A DNA stretch of 64,000 bases from Alexandriicola marinus (GCF_004000435.1 NZ_RBVZ01000006.1:105918-169917); one strand, 5' to 3'. Counted from the first letter of the stretch, positions 17,299-26,178 are shown. Notes: generated by a model from the sequence alone, not told the origin. Translations and numbers: made by a program.

Positions 17299-18261
17299 AT
17301 GTCCTTCCGCCTTCAGCCCGCTCCGCCTGCCCGCCCCAACCGGTGCCAGCTGTTCGGACCGGGCTCTCGCCCGGCCATTTTCGAAAAGATGGCCGCCTCG
17401 GCAGCCGACGTGATCAATCTGGATCTGGAGGATTCCGTCGCTCCAACGGACAAGGACGCGGCGCGCGCCAACATCATTGCGGCCACACGCGATATCGACT
17501 GGGGCAACAAGACGCTCAGCGTTCGGATCAACGGGCTCGATACCCCGTTCTGGTATCGCGATGTGGTTGACCTGATGGAACAGGCGGGCGACAGGCTCGA
17601 TCAGATCATGATCCCCAAGGTCGGCTGCGCTGCGGATGTCTATGCGGTCGATGCGCTGGTCTCTGCGATCGAGGCGGCAAAGGGCCGCGCAAAGCGGATC
17701 AGCTTCGAGGTCATCATCGAATCCGCCGCCGGCATCGCGCATGTCGAAGAAATCGCCGCGAGTTCGCCCCGGATGGCCGCCATGTCGCTGGGTGCGGCCG
17801 ATTTCGCAGCCTCGATGGGGATGCAGACGACCGGGATCGGCGGCACTCAGGAAAACTACTACATGCTGCGCGACGGCGTGAAGCACTGGTCGGATCCGTG
17901 GCACTGGGCGCAGACGGCAATCGTCGCGGCCTGCCGGACCCATGGCGTCCTGCCGGTCGACGGCCCGTTCGGGGATTTCTCAGACGACGACGGGTTCCGC
18001 GCGCAGGCCCTGCGCTCCGCGACGCTGGGCATGGTCGGCAAATGGGCCATCCATCCCAAGCAGGTCGCCCTGGCCAACGAGGTCTTCACCCCGTCGGAGG
18101 AGGCCGTGGCCGAGGCGCGCGAGATCCTCGCCGCGATGGACGCGGCCAAGGCACGCGGCGAAGGCGCGACGGTCTACAAGGGACGGCTGGTCGATATCGC
18201 CTCGATCAAGCAGGCCGAGGTGATCGTGCGGCAATCGGAAATGATCGCCGAGGCTGGCTGA
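17299..18261 (+). CDS. mcl1: L-malyl-CoA / beta-methylmalyl-CoA lyase
   Basis: This cytoplasmic enzyme of the ethylmalonyl-CoA pathway cleaves L-malyl-CoA to acetyl-CoA and glyoxylate and beta-methylmalyl-CoA to propionyl-CoA and glyoxylate. The 320-residue CitE-like barrel shows the CoA/metal motifs INLDLEDSVAP (about 40-50), RINGLDTPFWYRD (about 76-88), FEVIIESAAGI (about 137), and the Mg-binding LGAADFAAS region (about 165). GGAG lies 8 bases before the ATG at 17299. It is transcribed away from the dgc cluster; its presence supports acetate assimilation without a glyoxylate shunt. Confidence 0.95.
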   Translation: MSFRLQPAPPARPNRCQLFGPGSRPAIFEKMAASAADVINLDLEDSVAPTDKDAARANIIAATRDIDWGNKTLSVRINGLDTPFWYRDVVDLMEQAGDRLDQIMIPKVGCAADVYAVDALVSAIEAAKGRAKRISFEVIIESAAGIAHVEEIAASSPRMAAMSLGAADFAASMGMQTTGIGGTQENYYMLRDGVKHWSDPWHWAQTAIVAACRTHGVLPVDGPFGDFSDDDGFRAQALRSATLGMVGKWAIHPKQVALANEVFTPSEEAVAEAREILAAMDAAKARGEGATVYKGRLVDIASIKQAEVIVRQSEMIAEAG

Positions 18262-18269
18262 GCCGAGCC

Positions 18270-18298
18270 GGCAGGCGCCCGTCTGTCGGGCACCTGCC
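18270..18298. terminator. Hairpin between convergent mcl and rhlE
   Basis: A 12-bp stem (18270-18281 with 18287-18298) has one non-Watson-Crick pair, which is a G-U wobble in the minus-strand RNA. It sits in the 46-base gap between two convergent genes. No T-run follows on either strand, so termination would be weak or aided by other factors. Confidence 0.5.
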
Positions 18299-18307
18299 AA
18301 AGGCTGG

Positions 18308-19543
18308 TCAGGCCGCGGTCTTGGACCGGCGGGGACGACGCGACCGGTTGCCCGGGCGGGCACCGCCAGGTTTGCCACGGCCCTTGCCGCCACGCTTCGG
18401 CGCCGGGGCCTCGACCTCCCAGGGCCGGCCGGAGCCCACGGGCACGGACTGTTTCATCAGCTTTTCGATCCCGCGAAGATCGCCCATCTCGTCAGGGGCG
18501 CAGAGCGCGATCGCGGCGCCATCCGCCCCGGCACGCGCCGTCCGGCCGATGCGGTGGACATAGGTATCCGCGACATTGGGAAGCTCGTAGTTATAGACGT
18601 GCTTCACATCGGGGATATCGAGACCACGGGCCGCCACATCGGTCGCGACCAGCACCTTGATCGTGCCGGCCCGGAATTCCCGGATCGCACGATCCCGCTG
18701 CCCCTGGCTTTTCGCGCCATGGATAGAGGCGACGGAAAAGCCCTGCTTTTCAAGGCTCTTGGACAGCTTTTCCATGCCCCACTTCGTGCGACCGAAAACC
18801 AGCGCCCGTTCATCCGTATGCTTGGACAGCATCTCGGACAGCAGAGCGGGTTTTTCGGACTGGGCGACGAAATGGACGCTCTGGCGAATGCGGTCCACCG
18901 CCTGTCCCGGAGGATCGACCTCGACCCGTTCGGGTTTCGTGAGGAAAGCCGCCGCGATCTCGGCCATCTGCTTGGGCATGGTGGCGGAAAACAGCATCGT
19001 CTGCCGCTCTTCGGGCAGAAGACTGGCGATCCGGCGCAACGCGTGGATGAAGCCGAGGTCGAGCATCTGGTCGGCCTCGTCGAGGACGAGGAATCGGGTC
19101 GAGCTGAGTGATACGGCGCGCCGGTCGATCAGGTCGATCAGGCGTCCGGGCGTGGCCACCAGAAGGTGAACGCCACGCTCCATCTTGCGGATCTGGCCGG
19201 TGATGCCGGCACCCCCCACGACAAGCCCGGTGCGCAGGCCGGTATCCTTCGTATAGACCGAAAGCGCATCGACGATCTGGCGCGCCAGTTCGCGCGTCGG
19301 CGCAAGGACAAGCGCGACGGCAGAGCCATTGGGCGCCTTGGTCTGGTTCTTCAGCAGACTGTCGATCATCGGCAGACCAAATGCGGCGGTCTTGCCGGAA
19401 CCGGTCTGGGCAAGGCCCATCACATCGCGGCCTTCCATCGCGGCCGGGATGGCGCGCTTCTGGATCGGGGTGGGTTCGGTCAGGCCGGCCTCCTTGAGCG
19501 AGGTCACGAGTCGGGGCGCGAGCCCCAGCATATCAAAATCCAT
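18308..19543 (-). CDS. rhlE: DEAD-box ATP-dependent RNA helicase
   Basis: This 411-residue RNA helicase has all core motifs: Q motif (TEPTPIQKRAIPAAM, about 22-36), motif I AQTGSGKT (about 45), Ia PTRELARQ, Ib TPGRL, motif II DEAD (about 152), motif III SAT (about 183), then RGLDIPDV and YVHRIGRTARAG (motif VI, about 335-346). The last 45 residues are basic and Gly/Arg/Pro-rich, a typical RNA-binding tail of the RhlE group. Likely roles are ribosome assembly and RNA turnover in the cold. A long leader of over 250 bases may regulate it. Confidence 0.95.
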   Translation of the reverse strand: MDFDMLGLAPRLVTSLKEAGLTEPTPIQKRAIPAAMEGRDVMGLAQTGSGKTAAFGLPMIDSLLKNQTKAPNGSAVALVLAPTRELARQIVDALSVYTKDTGLRTGLVVGGAGITGQIRKMERGVHLLVATPGRLIDLIDRRAVSLSSTRFLVLDEADQMLDLGFIHALRRIASLLPEERQTMLFSATMPKQMAEIAAAFLTKPERVEVDPPGQAVDRIRQSVHFVAQSEKPALLSEMLSKHTDERALVFGRTKWGMEKLSKSLEKQGFSVASIHGAKSQGQRDRAIREFRAGTIKVLVATDVAARGLDIPDVKHVYNYELPNVADTYVHRIGRTARAGADGAAIALCAPDEMGDLRGIEKLMKQSVPVGSGRPWEVEAPAPKRGGKGRGKPGGARPGNRSRRPRRSKTAA

Positions 19544-19972
19544 TGCGGATCAATCCTTTCGGGCCGGGCCGCCACGATTGCGTGGCCGAACCGGCAAGAT
19601 GAACCACGCCGCGCGGCCGCATCATGCGGCGCGCACCCGGCGCGGGCGTACAGGGTGGCGGCACACGCTGACCGTCGGGCGGAGTCCCGCCGGCCGTCAT
19701 GCCGCGGCCCCTCGCGTGATGTTGGGAACCTCTTGGCGTCTTCGACCTGCGCCCCCGTGCGGACCCTTCAGGTCCGGGTCGGGGCGCGCTGCTCACGCGG
19801 CAGCGGTCAAAAACATTGAATGGCACATGGCGGCTCTGTCGCACAAAGTCAATGGCGCACCGATAAAGCGAACCAACGGTGACACCGGCTCTTTTCCTGC
19901 CCCGCGCCAGCCTTTACTGTCGGGCCAAAGACGGCGTCCAGAAGCGTCGCGACATCGCCGGAGGGCCGGGCA
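19544..19972. other. Divergent intergenic region, rhlE leader and mipZ upstream region
   Basis: There are 429 bases without a convincing gene. Read toward rhlE, a TTGACT -35-like box (19847-19852) lies about 300 bases before the start codon, though the matching -10 is poor. The sequence between is GC-rich with hairpins, for example GGACC-CTTCA-GGTCC near 19759, so a structured 5' leader is likely. AAAGGA serves as the rhlE binding site, and GGAGGG lies 7 bases before the mipZ GTG. A 103-codon minus-strand frame here is Pro/Arg/Gly-rich and was not accepted. Confidence 0.45.
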
Positions 19973-20782
19973 GTGGCACATATCATCGTCGTCGGAAACG
20001 AGAAGGGCGGGGCTGGAAAGTCGACCGTGTCCATGCATGTGGCGACCGCCCTTGCCCGGATGGGGCACAAGGTCGGCTGCGTCGACCTCGACCTGCGGCA
20101 GAAGTCGCTGGCCCGGTATTTCGGAAACCGGCGCAGATACATGGACGAACAGGGCGTCGACCTTCCAACGCCCAGCTATTCCGAACTGCCGGAGATCAGC
20201 GAAGGCGACCTGAAGCCCGGCGAGAACATCTATGATCACCGCCTTTCGGCCGCGGTGGCCGGACTTGACGGTGAAAGCGATTTCATCCTGATAGATTGCC
20301 CGGGATCGCATACCCGTCTCAGCCAGATCGCGCACAGTCTCGCCGATACGCTGATCACGCCGCTGAATGACAGCTTCATCGATTTCGACCTGCTGGCCCA
20401 TATCGGAACCGATGGCGAAACCATCGAAGGACCAAGCGTCTATTCGGAAATGGTCTGGAATGCGCGCCAGTTGCGGGCGCAAGCCGGGCTCGACCCGATT
20501 GACTGGGTCGTGGTGCGGAACCGGCTTGGTGCCCAGAACATGGTCAACAAGCAGAAGATGGAAAAGGCGATCGCCAAGCTGTCACGCCGGATCGGATTTC
20601 GAACGGCACCCGGTTTCAATGAACGTGTGATTTTCAGGGAATTGTTCCCACGTGGCCTGACCCTTCTGGATCTGCGCGACGTGGGCGTCGAGAAGCTCAA
20701 CATCTCGAATGTCGCAGCCCGACAGGAACTGCGCGATCTGATCCGTGAACTCAGGCTTCCGGGCGTGACGGTGGATTTCTGA
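19973..20782 (+). CDS. mipZ: Division-plane positioning ATPase MipZ
   Basis: MipZ is a ParA/MinD-type ATPase which in alphaproteobacteria forms gradients from ParB at the poles and keeps FtsZ rings at mid-cell. The 269-residue protein has the deviant Walker A KGGAGKST (residues 11-18, with the signature lysine), the CVDLDLRQKSLARYF switch (about 37-51) and the Walker B-like DFILIDCPGS (about 100-109), all close to MipZ rather than chromosomal ParA. The start is GTG, chosen because GGAGGG lies 7 bases upstream and the chain begins AHIIVVGNEKGG. No parB is nearby. Confidence 0.93.
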   Translation: MAHIIVVGNEKGGAGKSTVSMHVATALARMGHKVGCVDLDLRQKSLARYFGNRRRYMDEQGVDLPTPSYSELPEISEGDLKPGENIYDHRLSAAVAGLDGESDFILIDCPGSHTRLSQIAHSLADTLITPLNDSFIDFDLLAHIGTDGETIEGPSVYSEMVWNARQLRAQAGLDPIDWVVVRNRLGAQNMVNKQKMEKAIAKLSRRIGFRTAPGFNERVIFRELFPRGLTLLDLRDVGVEKLNISNVAARQELRDLIRELRLPGVTVDF

Positions 20783-20787
20783 CCAGG

Positions 20788-21153
20788 TCAGGCCGTGCGG
20801 CGCAGAAAGTTTTCACGCAGGGATGAAAGCAGGGACCGGTCCGTCTGTTCCATATCCCGGTGCAGGCCATCAGCCGTCTCGGATTCATCGGAACGCTCGG
20901 ACTTGCCGCTTTCATCGGTGCGCGCGCTGCCGTCGTCCTGAACGCCGACGAAGAGCGGAATAAGGCCAAAGAGCCCGACAAGACCACCGATCCGCGCAAA
21001 AAGACCAAAGATCGTGGAGCCGTCTGCCATCACCGGGTCTGCAGCACGAAGCTGCAGAAGGACACCAACCAGGAGGATCACAAGGCTCAATCCAAGATAC
21101 GGAAGCGGTCCGATCCGGATCGTCTTGGCCAAGAGTGTCGCAACGGGTTTCAT
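20788..21153 (-). CDS. Membrane protein with acidic/charged cytoplasmic tail
   Basis: This 121-residue protein has two predicted membrane helices (about 17-36 and 46-68) followed by a polar, charged tail of about 50 residues (DDGSARTDESGKSERSDESE and on). GGAG lies 7 bases before the ATG at 21153. A longer in-frame version reaching to 21450 would run through the tRNA-Arg gene and is rejected. Its stop is 5 bases from the mipZ stop, so the genes converge without room for a terminator. No family recognised. Confidence 0.68.
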   Translation of the reverse strand: MKPVATLLAKTIRIGPLPYLGLSLVILLVGVLLQLRAADPVMADGSTIFGLFARIGGLVGLFGLIPLFVGVQDDGSARTDESGKSERSDESETADGLHRDMEQTDRSLLSSLRENFLRRTA

Positions 21154-21331
21154 TTTCGATCTCCAACTAGGGACGAACCTGAACATGCTCCCGGATTGGG
21201 GCCATACCGTGACGATCAAAGGCGTCAATAGGGGCATTTCCACGCCGATCACAGTCAAATTGCGGCCACACGGCACCATCGAGGAACGATTGCCGAAGCC
21301 TTGTTTCGTGGATGTTTCTGGAGAGGAATAA

Positions 21332-21408
21332 TGGCGGACTGGGAAGGATTCGAACCCTCGACCCCCTGATTCGTAGTCAGGTACTCTATCCAACTGAGCT
21401 ACCAGTCC
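21332..21408 (-). tRNA. tRNA-Arg (anticodon ACG)
   Basis: The minus strand folds into a 77-base cloverleaf. The acceptor is GGACTGG with CCAGTCC, the D arm GCTC..GAGT, and the anticodon arm CCTGA-CTACGAA-TCAGG with ACG at the anticodon. The T arm is GAGGG-TTCGAAT-CCTTC with one G-U pair. The discriminator is G, and CCA is encoded. ACG would be edited to ICG to read CGN codons. Confidence 0.97.
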
Positions 21409-21421
21409 GCTGAGTTCCGTC

Positions 21422-21450
21422 GATCTATTACTGCTGCGATCCCAATGCAA
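21422..21450 (-). promoter_or_regulatory. Promoter of tRNA-Arg
   Basis: On the minus strand TTGCAT and TAGATC are spaced by 17 bases, placing a start about 7 bases before the mature tRNA 5' end at 21408. The spacing and position fit a housekeeping sigma factor promoter; the -10 is only a partial match. Confidence 0.5.
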
Positions 21451-21471
21451 GACCGAAATCCGGCCTGCGGA

Positions 21472-22872
21472 TCATTCGGCGGCCGAGTCCATCGAGATAC
21501 TGGATTTCGGAAGACGGATGACGAACTCCGTCCCGCCCTCGCCCGACGTCTTCAACTCGAGGCGGCCACCGTGGCCACGCACCAGCTCTGCCGAGATCGC
21601 GAGGCCGAGACCGGCGCCGCCGCGGGTCGCGCCGCCCTGAAACGGCTGGAACAGGTGATCGACGGCCTTCTTGGGCAGGCCCGGGCCACTGTCGGCGACA
21701 CGTATCCACCAGGCGCCGTCATCCTCTTCTGCGCCGATCCGGATCCAACCGGGCTTGCGCGAGGCAACGATGGCCTGACGGGCATTGCGGACGAGGTTCG
21801 TCAACACGCGGTGGATCTGCTCGCCGTCGGCGCGGACTTCCAGCGACGGATCGATCTCTGCGCCAATCTCGATCTCGTAATCCCCGCTGGCCAGCTGTTC
21901 GCTTTCGGCCACGTCGGTTGCCAGCTCGGACAGGCGGACCCAGCCCAGACGGGGCGGCGGCTCTTCGGCACGACCGAAGGCAAGGGTCGATTCACACAGG
22001 TTGACGGCCCTCGTGATCGAGCCCACCAGCTTTGGCGCCATGCGGCGAACAAGCGGATCCTCGGAGGTTTCGATCCGATCCACGAACAGCTGGGCCGATG
22101 TCAGGATGTTGCGCAGGTCATGGCTGACCTTCGCCACCGCGCCGCCCAGCTGCGCCAGGCGCTCCTTCTGTTTCAGCGCGCCTGTGAGGTCGGTCTGAAG
22201 ACTTGCAAGGGCGTCTTCGGCCTCGCGCAGTTCGGTCACGCGCGACGAGGGCTGGATGATCCGGCGGGCGTCTTCGGGCTCCTCGGCATATTCCTGCATC
22301 GTGGCTACGACACGTTTGATCGGCCGCACGAGCAGGCTTTGCACGGCAAGGAACAACAGCCCCGCCGTCACGATCGAGATCACGAATGACAGCACAAGAA
22401 TCCGCAGGCCATAGTCGATCATCGCAGCGCGAAGAGGGGCGGTTTCCAGTGTGACCTCGATCAGCAGACCGCCTTCCTGAACCGGGTTGCCCATCACCCG
22501 GATGATCCTGTTTTCAGGATCCGCCAACCGCACCATCGCGTCCGCGATCAGCGTCAGGCTCGAGGCATCCCTGAGGTCATATGTTCCCGTGATCGGCGAC
22601 GGAATCGGCGAGGACAGCGCAAGCTGGCGGATCTCGTCGCGACGAAGAACGACGTTAAGAACCTCTGCATTCTCAAGCAATTCCCGTTCAAGATCGGCAT
22701 CCAGCATGTCGTCGGCCAGAAGCGCGAGCGAGGCGATCTGCGCCCGTTCAAGACGTGCCAGAAGGTAATCCTCGCGGAACCGCGCGACCGAGGGCACGAA
22801 GATCATGATCTCTGCAAGCATGACAAAGACCGTGGTCAGGATCAGGAACCGGCCCGAAAGGGAATTCAACAT
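21472..22872 (-). CDS. Sensor histidine kinase (orphan)
   Basis: This 466-residue inner-membrane kinase has TM1 at about 8-30, a periplasmic domain of about 120 residues, TM2 at about 157-178 and a HAMP-like linker (about 180-240). The H box VAKVSHDLRNIL has the phospho-acceptor at His251; the kinase core has N box NLVRNARQA, G1 ADSGPGLP, an F-box-like FQPFQGG and G2 GGAGLGLAIS. The sequence next to the histidine (HDLRN rather than HELRT) places it with HPK4-like kinases. No response regulator gene is adjacent, so its partner is elsewhere. It overlaps nothing and lies 13 bases after the flavin reductase gene. Confidence 0.93.
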   Translation of the reverse strand: MLNSLSGRFLILTTVFVMLAEIMIFVPSVARFREDYLLARLERAQIASLALLADDMLDADLERELLENAEVLNVVLRRDEIRQLALSSPIPSPITGTYDLRDASSLTLIADAMVRLADPENRIIRVMGNPVQEGGLLIEVTLETAPLRAAMIDYGLRILVLSFVISIVTAGLLFLAVQSLLVRPIKRVVATMQEYAEEPEDARRIIQPSSRVTELREAEDALASLQTDLTGALKQKERLAQLGGAVAKVSHDLRNILTSAQLFVDRIETSEDPLVRRMAPKLVGSITRAVNLCESTLAFGRAEEPPPRLGWVRLSELATDVAESEQLASGDYEIEIGAEIDPSLEVRADGEQIHRVLTNLVRNARQAIVASRKPGWIRIGAEEDDGAWWIRVADSGPGLPKKAVDHLFQPFQGGATRGGAGLGLAISAELVRGHGGRLELKTSGEGGTEFVIRLPKSSISMDSAAE

Positions 22873-22885
22873 CGCCGCACCGGCC

Positions 22886-24307
22886 TCACGGTAGATACTT
22901 CTGCACGAATCGGACGACCCGCTTGACCGTATCGCTTTCGAACAGGCGGGGAGAGAAATAGGCGCTTGCCGCGCGTTTGTTCATCTCGCCGAGCGTCGGA
23001 TAAGGCAACACGGTTCCGGCAATGGCCGACATCTTCATGTTGTTGGCGATGGCCATGGCCCATGTTCCGATCAGCTCCCCGGCCAATGGCCCCACAATAG
23101 AGGCACCCACCGGCCGGCCCTTCACGATCATAACCTTGACCAGACCCTTTGTCTTGCCTTCCGCGACGGCCCGGTCGTTATGGGCGAACTCCGCCCGAAC
23201 GACCTCGAGTGCCTTGCCATGCTTCTTGCGGGCCTCGGCCTCGGTGAGGCCGACCTGCGCCAGCTCGGGGTCGGTATAGGTGGCCCAGGGGATATGCGAC
23301 GTCTTGGCCTTGGCCGGAAGGCCGAACAGGATCGACCGGGCGATCACGCCGGCATGATATCCCGCGACATGGGTGAATTGCAGGCCGCCGGCCGCATCGC
23401 CGATGGCGTAGACGCGCTTGTTGGTGGTCGATCGCAGACCTGCGTCGACTCGCACGCCCCCACGATCATGGGCGACACGCGCCTGATCGAGATCGAGTTT
23501 GTCGACATTCACCTTGCGGCCCACGGCCATCAACAGGTGGGAGCCGGTGAAGTCGCCCTTGTCGGTGTGAACCGTCACGGCGCCATTCTTGTTGCCCGAA
23601 ACCTTCTCGGCCATCGCGCCTTCGACGATCTCCACCCCCTCGGCACGAAGGTTGTCGAGCACGATCCGAGCCAGTTCGGGATCGTCCTTGCCCATGGCCT
23701 TCGCCCCTTCGAGGACGGTCACCCTGGAGCCAAGCCGGACATGGGCCTGCGCCATTTCCATTCCGATCGGCCCTCCGCCCACGATGATCAGGTGATCGGG
23801 CCGGTCGCGCAGATCAAAGATCGTCTCGTTGGTATGAACCGTCACGTCCTCGAGCCCGGGGATCGGCGGGACCAGCGGTCCGGAGCCGGTCGCGATGACG
23901 AAACGGCGCGCCTTGATCACGGTGTCGCCGGCCTGAACCTCGCGGTCCGAGATGAACCTTCCGAATTCGCGGATCACCGTGATGCCGAAGCCTTCGAATC
24001 GTTCCTGGCTGTCCATCGGTTCGATCGTCTCGATGACCCTGCGCACGTGGTCCTTGGCGGCGGCATAGTCGACCGACGGCGCGACAGGTGCCACGCCCAG
24101 CGCAGCGCCGCTTTCCATCGCGTGAGCCTGCTTGGCCGAGGCGATCAGCGCCTTTGACGGAACACAGCCGTAGTTCAGGCAATCGCCCCCCATCTTGTGA
24201 CCTTCGAGCAGGACGACACGCGCACCCATCTGGGCCGCACCCGCCGCCACCGAAAGACCACCAGACCCGGCGCCGATGATGCAGATATCCGTTTCAATCC
24301 GGGGCAT
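22886..24307 (-). CDS. FAD-dependent pyridine nucleotide-disulfide oxidoreductase (Lpd/MerA-like)
   Basis: This 473-residue flavoprotein has the N-terminal FAD motif IIGAGSGGLSVA, the redox-active pair GGDCLNYGCVPSK (Cys43 and Cys48), the NAD-binding IIVGGGPIGME (about 178) and the FAD motif YAIGDAAGG (about 305). The C-terminal dimer domain carries PYPTLGE where dihydrolipoamide dehydrogenases have HPTxxE, so the usual catalytic base is replaced, as in mercuric reductase-like proteins. It has no N-terminal metal-binding domain and no mer genes nearby, so the substrate is open. It follows the TVP38-type gene by 3 bases. Confidence 0.88.
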   Translation of the reverse strand: MPRIETDICIIGAGSGGLSVAAGAAQMGARVVLLEGHKMGGDCLNYGCVPSKALIASAKQAHAMESGAALGVAPVAPSVDYAAAKDHVRRVIETIEPMDSQERFEGFGITVIREFGRFISDREVQAGDTVIKARRFVIATGSGPLVPPIPGLEDVTVHTNETIFDLRDRPDHLIIVGGGPIGMEMAQAHVRLGSRVTVLEGAKAMGKDDPELARIVLDNLRAEGVEIVEGAMAEKVSGNKNGAVTVHTDKGDFTGSHLLMAVGRKVNVDKLDLDQARVAHDRGGVRVDAGLRSTTNKRVYAIGDAAGGLQFTHVAGYHAGVIARSILFGLPAKAKTSHIPWATYTDPELAQVGLTEAEARKKHGKALEVVRAEFAHNDRAVAEGKTKGLVKVMIVKGRPVGASIVGPLAGELIGTWAMAIANNMKMSAIAGTVLPYPTLGEMNKRAASAYFSPRLFESDTVKRVVRFVQKYLP

Positions 24308-24310
24308 GGC

Positions 24311-25042
24311 TCACAGACCCTTTCTGCCGCGCACGGCCTTCATGATGATCGGCAGCACCGCAAGTGCACACAGACCGAGGATGGGCAACAGGATCTGCGG
24401 CTCGAAGATGATGCCCAGATTGGGCGTCTCGCCACGGGCGAAGACTTCGCCCAGACCGGCGCCCACGGAAGTATAGACGATGGCCCCCGGCATGATCCCG
24501 AAGAAGGTGGATACCGCAAAGCGATAGAGCGGCACCTCGAGGAACGACGGGATCAGGTTGGCCAGAAAGAACGGCACCGCGGGAACAAGCCGGATCAGGA
24601 ACAGCATCGACCACTGGTTTTCGTCGATGCCGTCTTTGATCTTCCTGACCATCCCGTCAGCCCCCTCGAGCCGTTTTGCAAGCTGCTCTCCGAATCCCCA
24701 GCGCGCGGCCAGAAAGATGCCGATGGCACCCAGCGTGGCGCCGGTGATGTTGAACAGCGCCCCGGGGAATGTCGCGAACAGAAATCCGCCCGTCAGCGTC
24801 GCGATCGTTGCACCGGGCAGGGAAAAGGCCACGATCACCACGTAGGCGAGGATGAATGCCGTCACCGTCAGCAGGTAATTCGCATCCCGAAACGCGATCA
24901 GTGCCTCGCGATTGTCGCGCAACGTCTCGAACGTGAGGATATCCCGCAAGAAATACGCCCCCGTCAGGGCCACGATCACGATCACGATCAAAGGCAGGCG
25001 CCGTGCGATCGGTCCGGCGGAGGTCTGGGTCATTTCGGTCAT
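24311..25042 (-). CDS. TVP38/TMEM64 (VTT domain) membrane protein
   Basis: This 243-residue integral membrane protein has about six hydrophobic segments. The VTT/SNARE-associated signature is present: SLPGATIATLTGGFLFA (about 72-88), then RLVPAVPFFLANLI with its conserved arginine and prolines (about 150-163), and the GIMPGAIVYTSVGAG loop. Members of this family are linked to lipid scrambling or transport across membranes. It is the first gene of a two-gene unit with the flavin disulfide reductase, a pairing that recurs in bacteria and may mean joint membrane redox function. Confidence 0.9.
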   Translation of the reverse strand: MTEMTQTSAGPIARRLPLIVIVIVALTGAYFLRDILTFETLRDNREALIAFRDANYLLTVTAFILAYVVIVAFSLPGATIATLTGGFLFATFPGALFNITGATLGAIGIFLAARWGFGEQLAKRLEGADGMVRKIKDGIDENQWSMLFLIRLVPAVPFFLANLIPSFLEVPLYRFAVSTFFGIMPGAIVYTSVGAGLGEVFARGETPNLGIIFEPQILLPILGLCALAVLPIIMKAVRGRKGL

Positions 25043-25222
25043 ATCCTCGTCCTCGCAACAAGTCGTGCTGCAACGCTAGATGGCCTGCGAAGGGGGGTGG
25101 AGGTAAGGGTGTTCACGCCGGGTTGATGGAAAACGACCGCTTTGCAGGCCCGCGGCACGAAGCTGTAACATTTCTCGTGAAGGTCGGATGCGGATTGTTG
25201 CAAGAAACCGCACCTGCCCGCG

Positions 25223-25251
25223 TTGACAGGTGATCTGCTCCCCCTTAAAGG
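25223..25251 (+). promoter_or_regulatory. Promoter of rpmH-rnpA-yidD
   Basis: TTGACA (consensus -35) and TAAAGG are spaced 17 bases apart, about 75 bases before the rpmH start codon. The strong -35 fits the high expression expected for a ribosomal protein gene. The 285-base intergenic region otherwise holds no gene. Confidence 0.65.
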
Positions 25252-25327
25252 ACGGGCTTCGAACAATTATGGGCGACGAATCCGGTCAGAGCGACCGTGA
25301 CCCGCCTCAACGAGTGGAGACAGCGCG

Positions 25328-25462
25328 ATGAAACGCACGTTCCAACCCTCCAACCGGGTGCGCAAGGCGCGTCACGGCTTCCGCGCGCGCATGGCCACCA
25401 AGGCCGGCCGCAAGATCCTGAACGCCCGCCGCGTCCGCGGTCGGAAGAAGCTCAGCGCCTGA
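25328..25462 (+). CDS. rpmH: 50S ribosomal protein L34
   Basis: L34 is a 44-residue, very basic protein at the surface of the large subunit. The sequence [18 protein letters not shown] followed by [13 protein letters not shown] and [13 protein letters not shown] is a full-length match to the family. GTGGAGACAGCGCG precedes the ATG. It lies 29 bases before rnpA, the usual chromosomal order rpmH-rnpA-yidD; yidC is about 4.5 kb further on rather than adjacent. Confidence 0.98.
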   Translation: MKRTFQPSNRVRKARHGFRARMATKAGRKILNARRVRGRKKLSA

Positions 25463-25491
25463 GGCCTCGCGCCTCAGCCTGACTGAGAGCG

Positions 25492-25905
25492 ATGACACCG
25501 CCAGCAGCCCCTACGGACAGCGACAACGCCCTGTCCGAACGTGGGCAGCGGGCGGTTTTTTCGTGTCTTGAGATCCTGCGCAAGCGGTCGGATTTCATCA
25601 AGGCCTCCCATGCGCGCCGACAGGGCACAACGGGATTTCACCTTCAGGCCCGCCAACGCGGACAGGATGAGCCTGCGTCCGGCATCCGCATCGGCTACAC
25701 CTGTTCCAAGAAGGTCGGCAATGCCGTCGCCCGCAACCGGGCCAAGCGGCGCCTTCGCGAAGTGGCCCGCAAGGTTCTGCCCCACCACGGTCGCCCCGGC
25801 TGGGATTACGTTCTGGTCGGCCGGCGTGACGTGACCGCGACCCACAATTTCGCCCAGATGTGCACGGATCTCGAGTCGGCCCTTGCACGGGTGCATGGCG
25901 CATGA
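25492..25905 (+). CDS. rnpA: Ribonuclease P protein component
   Basis: The protein subunit of RNase P helps the catalytic RNA mature tRNA 5' ends. The 137-residue chain has an N-terminal extension of about 25 residues, then the family core: [10 protein letters not shown], the central [24 protein letters not shown], which contains the RNR motif (about 68-90), and the [11 protein letters not shown] strand. Length is slightly above average because of the extension. The stop overlaps the yidD start as ATGA. Confidence 0.96.
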   Translation: MTPPAAPTDSDNALSERGQRAVFSCLEILRKRSDFIKASHARRQGTTGFHLQARQRGQDEPASGIRIGYTCSKKVGNAVARNRAKRRLREVARKVLPHHGRPGWDYVLVGRRDVTATHNFAQMCTDLESALARVHGA

Positions 25906-26123
25906 CCCCACTTGCCTACATCCTCTCCCTGCCGGTTCGGGGCTACCGGCTCCTGTTTTCGCCATGGGTCGGGCATGGCTGCCGCTATCACCCCACATGT
26001 TCGGCCTACGCTCTTGAGGCACTTCAGAAGCATGGCGGGATCAAGGGGGGCTGGCTTGCCGCCCGCCGGATCGCGCGTTGCCATCCATGGGGCGGATCGG
26101 GCATCGACAACGTGCCCGACTGA
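25902..26123 (+). CDS. yidD: Membrane protein insertion efficiency factor YidD
   Basis: YidD is a small amphipathic protein that assists YidC in inserting membrane proteins. The 73-residue product has the characteristic cysteine pattern: [16 protein letters not shown] with two Cys, then the [19 protein letters not shown]-terminus. Translation is coupled to rnpA by a four-base ATGA overlap, which fixes the start at 25902 rather than the upstream ATG in the same frame. Confidence 0.96.
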   Translation: MTPLAYILSLPVRGYRLLFSPWVGHGCRYHPTCSAYALEALQKHGGIKGGWLAARRIARCHPWGGSGIDNVPD

Positions 26124-26178
26124 CCGCAACACCCCTGTTGCAGGAAAACCGCCCTTCCCCGACGTCTGGAAATTACGT

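Noticed and set aside
21332..21408. tRNA-Arg as an attachment site of a genomic island
   Set aside because: No integrase, no repeat of the tRNA 3' end and no change in composition next to it.
21154..21450. N-terminal extension of the 121-residue membrane protein through the tRNA gene
   Set aside because: It would translate the tRNA-Arg gene and skips a good GGAG-ATG start.
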